DNA from: CAG-390 sp964522215
GTDB lineage: Bacteria > Bacillota > Clostridia > Oscillospirales > CAG-272
Direction of reading: 5' to 3'
DNA: 9,423 nucleotides
Assembly (NCBI GenBank): GCA_964522215.1
Contig: CAZFVR010000047.1
Location: 1-9,423 of the forward strand
Made by a program: the position numbers and the translations under genes. The notes below the pieces were generated by a model. The model was given only the letters and a program-made list of their open reading frames with translations, ran no database searches and was not told the origin of the DNA. Positions 6,967-9,423 of the stretch are shown piece by piece (position 1 is the first letter of the stretch; every line of letters starts with the position of its first letter).

Positions 6967-8331
6967 TTATCTTAAAATATCGGCAAGGCTTGATAGCATC
7001 CTGCCCGCGGCAATCACTATCACCCTGTCGCCGCTCAATATCCTGTCATCACCTGCCGGGATAACCGTTTTGCGGTCGCGAATGATACCGGCAATAAGAA
7101 TGCCGGGTTTCATTTGCGGGCGTAGCTCGCGCAGGGGAATGCCCAGTATCGGCAGACCCTCGCTCACCTTAAATTCTATCGCCTCCACCTTGCCGTCCAT
7201 CAGCTTGTAAAGTGTCTCCATGCTGCTGCCGATAGAGTTTTGCAGGGCGCGGGCGTAGCGCAAAAGCACATCCGCCACCGTCTTTTTGGGGGATACGATG
7301 TATTCAAGTCCCAGCCCGGAGGCAAGCGGCAGCATCTCATCGCGGTTGATCTTGGTTATCACCACCGGTACGTTCTGTGCTGCGGCAAAGTAGGACATAA
7401 GCATGTTTTCCTCATCCATACCGGTAAGGGAAACAAATGCATCATGCGAGGCAAGTCCCTCCTCCAGCAAAAGCTCGCCGCGCGCACCGTCGCCGCATAT
7501 CACCACAGCGCGCGGAAGGTCTGCCGCCAGCTGTTCGCAAACAGCGGGGTCACGATCGATCAAGCGCACGTCTGTTCCCGCCGCGGTCAGCCTGCGGGCA
7601 AGGTAGTAGGCGGTCATGCTGCCGCCAAGGATCATAACGCTCTTGGCCTGGCGCCGCAGTGCACCAATGGCTTTCATGAATTTTTGGATCTCGTTCGGCG
7701 CGGCGGTCAGTCCCAGCCTGTCCCCCGCGCGCAAGACAAAATCGCCGCCGGGGATCGTTACCTCATCGCCGCGGTGAACGGCGCATACCAATACCTTGGC
7801 ATCATATTTTGCACGCAGCTCATGCAGTGACATGCCGTCAAGCGGCGAGTCATCGGCCAGCAGTATCTCTATCATTTCAAAGTTGCGCTGTGAAAACGTC
7901 TCTATCTTTACAGCGGAGGGGAACTTTAATAGATTGTAAAGCTCATGCGCCGCAAGCAGCTCGGGATTTATCGGCATGGAGATATCCAGCATTTGGCGCA
8001 TCATGCCAAGGCTGTGATCATTGTATTCGGGGTTGCGTATACGGGCAATGGTGTGGCGCGCGCCCATCTTTTTTGCCAAAAAACAGCTTAGCATGTTAAA
8101 CTCGTCAGAGCCGGTCGCAGCCACAAACAGCTCGGTCGAGTCCACACCCGCTGCCTCAAGGGTTTCGCAGTCGGCGCAGTTGCCGCATATGCTCATAACA
8201 TCGTGAATGTTGGTTATCTCGGCAATAACATCGGGGGAGTTGTCAATAACAACTATGTCATGCCCCTCGCCAACAAGGCTTTCTATTATCGTAGTGCCTA
8301 TCTTGCCGCATCCGGCTACCATTATCTTCAT
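6967..8331 (-). CDS. trkA: TrkA, cytoplasmic NAD(H)-binding regulator of potassium uptake
   Basis: TrkA forms the gating ring under TrkH and controls K+ flux by binding nucleotides. From the ATG at 8331 it has 454 residues, the size of the duplicated TrkA of enterobacteria. The order is RCK_N (1 to about 130), RCK_C (about 140-220), RCK_N (about 230-350), RCK_C (about 375-454). The first Rossmann site is intact: GCGKIG (7-12) and Asp30 at the end of strand 2. The second is altered, GGSMTA from 236, lacking the canonical GxGxxG, so nucleotide binding there may differ. Start choice: MKIMVAGCGKIG is the classic TrkA N-terminus. ATG 8358 adds nine residues and lies about 6 nt from the predicted transcription start. 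The frame extends to 8433, but that part lies across the promoter. Neither start has a good ribosome site. The gene is first in the trkA-trkH operon. RCK_C domains of some relatives bind c-di-AMP; this is not shown here. Confidence 0.95.
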   Translation of the reverse strand: MKIMVAGCGKIGTTIIESLVGEGHDIVVIDNSPDVIAEITNIHDVMSICGNCADCETLEAAGVDSTELFVAATGSDEFNMLSCFLAKKMGARHTIARIRNPEYNDHSLGMMRQMLDISMPINPELLAAHELYNLLKFPSAVKIETFSQRNFEMIEILLADDSPLDGMSLHELRAKYDAKVLVCAVHRGDEVTIPGGDFVLRAGDRLGLTAAPNEIQKFMKAIGALRRQAKSVMILGGSMTAYYLARRLTAAGTDVRLIDRDPAVCEQLAADLPRAVVICGDGARGELLLEEGLASHDAFVSLTGMDEENMLMSYFAAAQNVPVVITKINRDEMLPLASGLGLEYIVSPKKTVADVLLRYARALQNSIGSSMETLYKLMDGKVEAIEFKVSEGLPILGIPLRELRPQMKPGILIAGIIRDRKTVIPAGDDRILSGDRVIVIAAGRMLSSLADILR

Positions 8332-8370
8332 AATTAAGATCAAAAATCTGCCTTTCATGGTGTTGAACAT

Positions 8371-8399
8371 ATTATAATACCAAACTAAAAAATAATCAA
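8371..8399 (-). promoter_or_regulatory. Promoter of the trkA-trkH operon
   Basis: Read on the minus strand, TTGATT (8399-8394), a 17-nt spacer and TATAAT (8376-8371) form a strong sigma-A promoter. The start would fall near 8364, leaving a leader of about 33 nt to ATG 8331. That leader is too short for a c-di-AMP or other riboswitch. Confidence 0.85.
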
Positions 8400-8482
8400 G
8401 AGGGACGGCTGATATTCGGCGTAAGACAGACAAAAATCTTCACACTAAAAATGCCAATATCAAATAAAAGATAAATAGCCGA

Positions 8483-8508
8483 CGAGCGCAAAAATGTCCG
8501 TCACATCG
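8483..8508 (-). repeat. Left copy of an imperfect inverted repeat
   Basis: On the minus strand this reads GATGTGA, a short spacer, then CATTTTTGCGCTCG. The right copy at 8665-8686 on the plus strand reads GATGTGA, TC, CATTTTGCGCTCG. The longest exact match is 11 bp (TTTTGCGCTCG), and GATGTGA adds 7 bp, with a spacer-length difference and one T fewer between them. Confidence 0.5.
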
Positions 8509-8593
8509 TAGTGGCGAACTGCGGTAGCCTGCGACAAAGGATCCGGCATCCGTTTTTTGGCAAGAAAATATTTTTTATTACAGCAAAAAAGTA

Positions 8594-8622
8594 TTGACAA
8601 TTCCATTTTTTTCGCTTATATT
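8594..8622 (+). promoter_or_regulatory. Near-consensus promoter with no identified target gene
   Basis: TTGACA (8594-8599), 17 nt and TATATT (8617-8622) match the consensus at 11 of 12 positions. Transcription would start near 8629 and run about 210 nt before the ATG at 8842. TTGACAA is nearly self-complementary: on the minus strand TTGTCA (8600-8595), 17 nt and TAAAAA (8577-8572) form a weaker divergent promoter-like pair sharing the same -35 bases. Confidence 0.75.
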
Positions 8623-8636
8623 GGATATGTAAAAAT

Positions 8637-8657
8637 GCCGTGCGCTTGCGCATTGGC
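8637..8657 (+). other. Hairpin at the start of the orphan transcript
   Basis: TGCG (8641-8644) pairs with CGCA (8649-8652) around CTTG, and GCCG (8637-8640) pairs with TGGC (8654-8657) with one G-T pair and a bulged T. It begins about 8 nt after the predicted transcription start, so it could protect or regulate the RNA 5' end. Confidence 0.35.
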
Positions 8658-8664
8658 GAAATGA

Positions 8665-8686
8665 GATGTGATCCATTTTGCGCTCG
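8665..8686 (+). repeat. Right copy of the imperfect inverted repeat
   Basis: GATGTGATC followed by CATTTTGCGCTCG, matching the minus-strand element at 8483-8508 apart from a spacer change and one T. The two copies enclose about 155 nt that contain the orphan promoter. Confidence 0.5.
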
Positions 8687-8768
8687 CGTCTTGGCCGCAT
8701 GGGTGTTAATTATGATGAGATCAGATCTTGCCTGTAAAATTCGCTATCCGCTCCTCTTTTGTCATGCA

Positions 8769-8784
8769 GCCCCCGCGCGGGGGC
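8769..8784. repeat. Perfect 16-bp GC palindrome
   Basis: GCCCCCGCGCGGGGGC is an exact palindrome in otherwise AT-rich DNA. No T-run follows on either strand (AAAATC to the right on plus, TGCATG on minus), so it is not a standard terminator. It would form a very stable hairpin in the leader of the 8842 ORF. Confidence 0.7.
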
Positions 8785-8841
8785 AAAATCAGGTGTCAAT
8801 GTAATAGAATAATTATATTTTATATATGAAAGAATCACGTT

Positions 8842-9060
8842 ATGAAAAAAAGAAATTATTATTTGATGCTTAGGACGATCGCATCTCTCGTGGTGTTTGC
8901 GCTATGTGTTGGCATGTTGATTCCGGTCGGATCCTCGATCGAAATAACAGGTAACGAAAACGAAACAACAAACAGCGAAAATACTCCGATAACAGAAGAT
9001 CCATGGCAGCATGAATTGCGTGCCGGAGATATGCAGCTTGACAAACTTGCTGAAGCATAG
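8842..9060 (+). CDS. Small predicted secreted protein, or the surviving N-terminus of a larger surface protein
   Basis: The 72-residue product starts MKKRNYY, followed by a hydrophobic core (about 12-29, TIASLVVFALCVGMLIPV) and a likely signal peptidase I site near GSS (about 30-32). The rest is acidic and polar, rich in Asn, Glu and Thr (NENETTNSENTPITEDP), ending DKLAEA. A Sec signal peptide is the only recognisable element. The N-terminus resembles those of large Clostridial cell-surface proteins, whose long repeat regions are missing here, so this could be a truncated gene; the alternative is a real short secreted peptide. The ribosome site is weak (GAAAGA about 8 nt before ATG). Codons are AT-richer than in the main genes. 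AT-rich DNA just upstream (GTGTCA, 17 nt, TATTTT ending at 8821) may act as a weak promoter, besides the one at 8594. Confidence 0.5.
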   Translation: MKKRNYYLMLRTIASLVVFALCVGMLIPVGSSIEITGNENETTNSENTPITEDPWQHELRAGDMQLDKLAEA

Positions 9061-9373
9061 CTTTGATATACTTTTCAATAGGTCCGGCAAAATTTGCTGT
9101 AAAATAATGCAACTATTTTATGAACACACACCATTTGATCGTTTTTGCTGTGTTGAACGAACCCCACATCGTAACACCTGATGATTCACTTTACGATTTC
9201 GTTTGTAAATTTACGAAACCGCAAAGAAATATGCTTTTTAATAAACTGTGTTCATTGTGCCGTAATTCACTGCATGATAGCGAGATTATGCGAGTACGAT
9301 AACTTTTTCACTCATCCAACAATCCTCGCCTTACAAAACAAAAAGCAGGCACTTTTCAACCCTTAAAAGCACA
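9061..9373. other. AT-rich stretch without a supported gene
   Basis: No recognisable gene is present. A 60-codon frame (9120-9302) has no ribosome site, unlike codon choice and no family resemblance. Stops are frequent in the other frames. It may be the degraded remainder of a gene whose start is the secreted ORF at 8842. Confidence 0.5.
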
Positions 9374-9415
9374 AAAACAGGCGACACCCAACCAAAGTTG
9401 AATGTCGCCTGTTTT
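9374..9415. terminator. Strong terminator-like hairpin near the right edge
   Basis: A perfect 13-bp stem (9374-9386 with 9403-9415) has an inner CAAC/GTTG stem around CAAA. T-rich sequence follows on the plus strand (TTTTGTTGT) and on the minus strand (TTTTTGTGCTTTT), so it can work both ways. It probably ends a gene arriving from beyond the right edge on the minus strand, the small secreted ORF unit on the plus strand, or both. Confidence 0.85.
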
Positions 9416-9423
9416 GTTGTCCA

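Larger units (their letters stand above)
8400..8841. other. Long intergenic region with orphan promoter and imperfect inverted repeat
   Basis: Between the trkA promoter and the small ORF at 8842 there are about 440 bases without a recognised gene. They hold a near-consensus plus-strand promoter (8594-8622), two similar elements in opposite orientation (8483-8508 and 8665-8686), a short hairpin just after the predicted start (8637-8657), a small GGAT/ATCC hairpin followed by six T (around 8539-8556), and a 16-bp GC palindrome (8769-8784). A 9-codon frame (8635-8664) overlaps a 47-codon frame (8661-8804) by ATGA, but neither has a ribosome site. Confidence 0.55.

Noticed and set aside
7240..7830. 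Plus-strand frame (196 codons) opposite trkA
   Set aside because: It is a shadow frame: trkA on the other strand has complete RCK domains and motifs.
8539..8556. GGAT/ATCC hairpin followed by six T, as a terminator
   Set aside because: The stem is only 4 bp and no plus-strand gene lies upstream to be terminated.
8661..8804. A 47-codon frame with four Cys, overlapped by a 9-codon frame through ATGA
   Set aside because: Neither frame has a ribosome site, the sequence runs through the 16-bp GC palindrome, and no family resemblance is visible. It would be worth reviving only if conserved.
9120..9302. A 60-codon frame in the AT-rich right end
   Set aside because: It lacks a ribosome site, its codon use differs from the secure genes, and it has no recognisable features.

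Overview
The window looks like a draft-assembly contig from an anaerobic, Clostridia-like Firmicute, probably a gut or rumen type. The evidence is sigma-A style promoters with 17-bp spacers, an adjacent yceD-rpmF pair, a Cys4 form of ribosomal protein bL32, a two-gene trkH/trkA potassium system, a GH78 rhamnosidase, and a lipoprotein built like trigger factor. The main genes favour G/C at third codon positions. The non-coding stretches and the right end are visibly AT-richer. A run of exactly 100 N (5296-5395) marks a scaffold gap of unknown true length.

Layout. Positions 1-566 hold no convincing complete gene: a possible gene tail ends at 115, then comes hairpin-rich DNA, then a promoter at 471-499. 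That promoter serves a full-length cytoplasmic family 78 alpha-L-rhamnosidase (576-3059). A perfect consensus promoter (3141-3169) drives yceD (DUF177) and rpmF, closed by a terminator at 4016-4076. Next is a lipoprotein with an FKBP domain and a trigger-factor-like C-terminal region (4123-5277), then the gap, then an in-frame Ala-rich tail on the far side, then a 15-bp hairpin that serves as terminator for both strands. On the minus strand trkA (8331 to 6967) and trkH (6953 to 5508) form an operon with a 13-nt spacer and a promoter at 8371-8399. The last kilobase holds a near-consensus promoter with no recognised target, an imperfect inverted repeat around it, a short secreted-peptide ORF (8842-9060) and a terminator-like hairpin at 9374-9415.

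How the parts work together. The yceD/rpmF pair belongs to ribosome assembly. TrkH and TrkA make a K+ uptake channel with its cytoplasmic nucleotide-sensing gating subunit. The FKBP lipoprotein probably folds exported proteins at the outer face of the membrane. The rhamnosidase trims L-rhamnose from imported oligosaccharides or glycosides. These are separate housekeeping and catabolic units; I see no phage, CRISPR, insertion sequence, rRNA or tRNA. The most useful leads are the gap, which appears to cut a repetitive C-terminal tail, and the orphan promoter region at 8480-8690.
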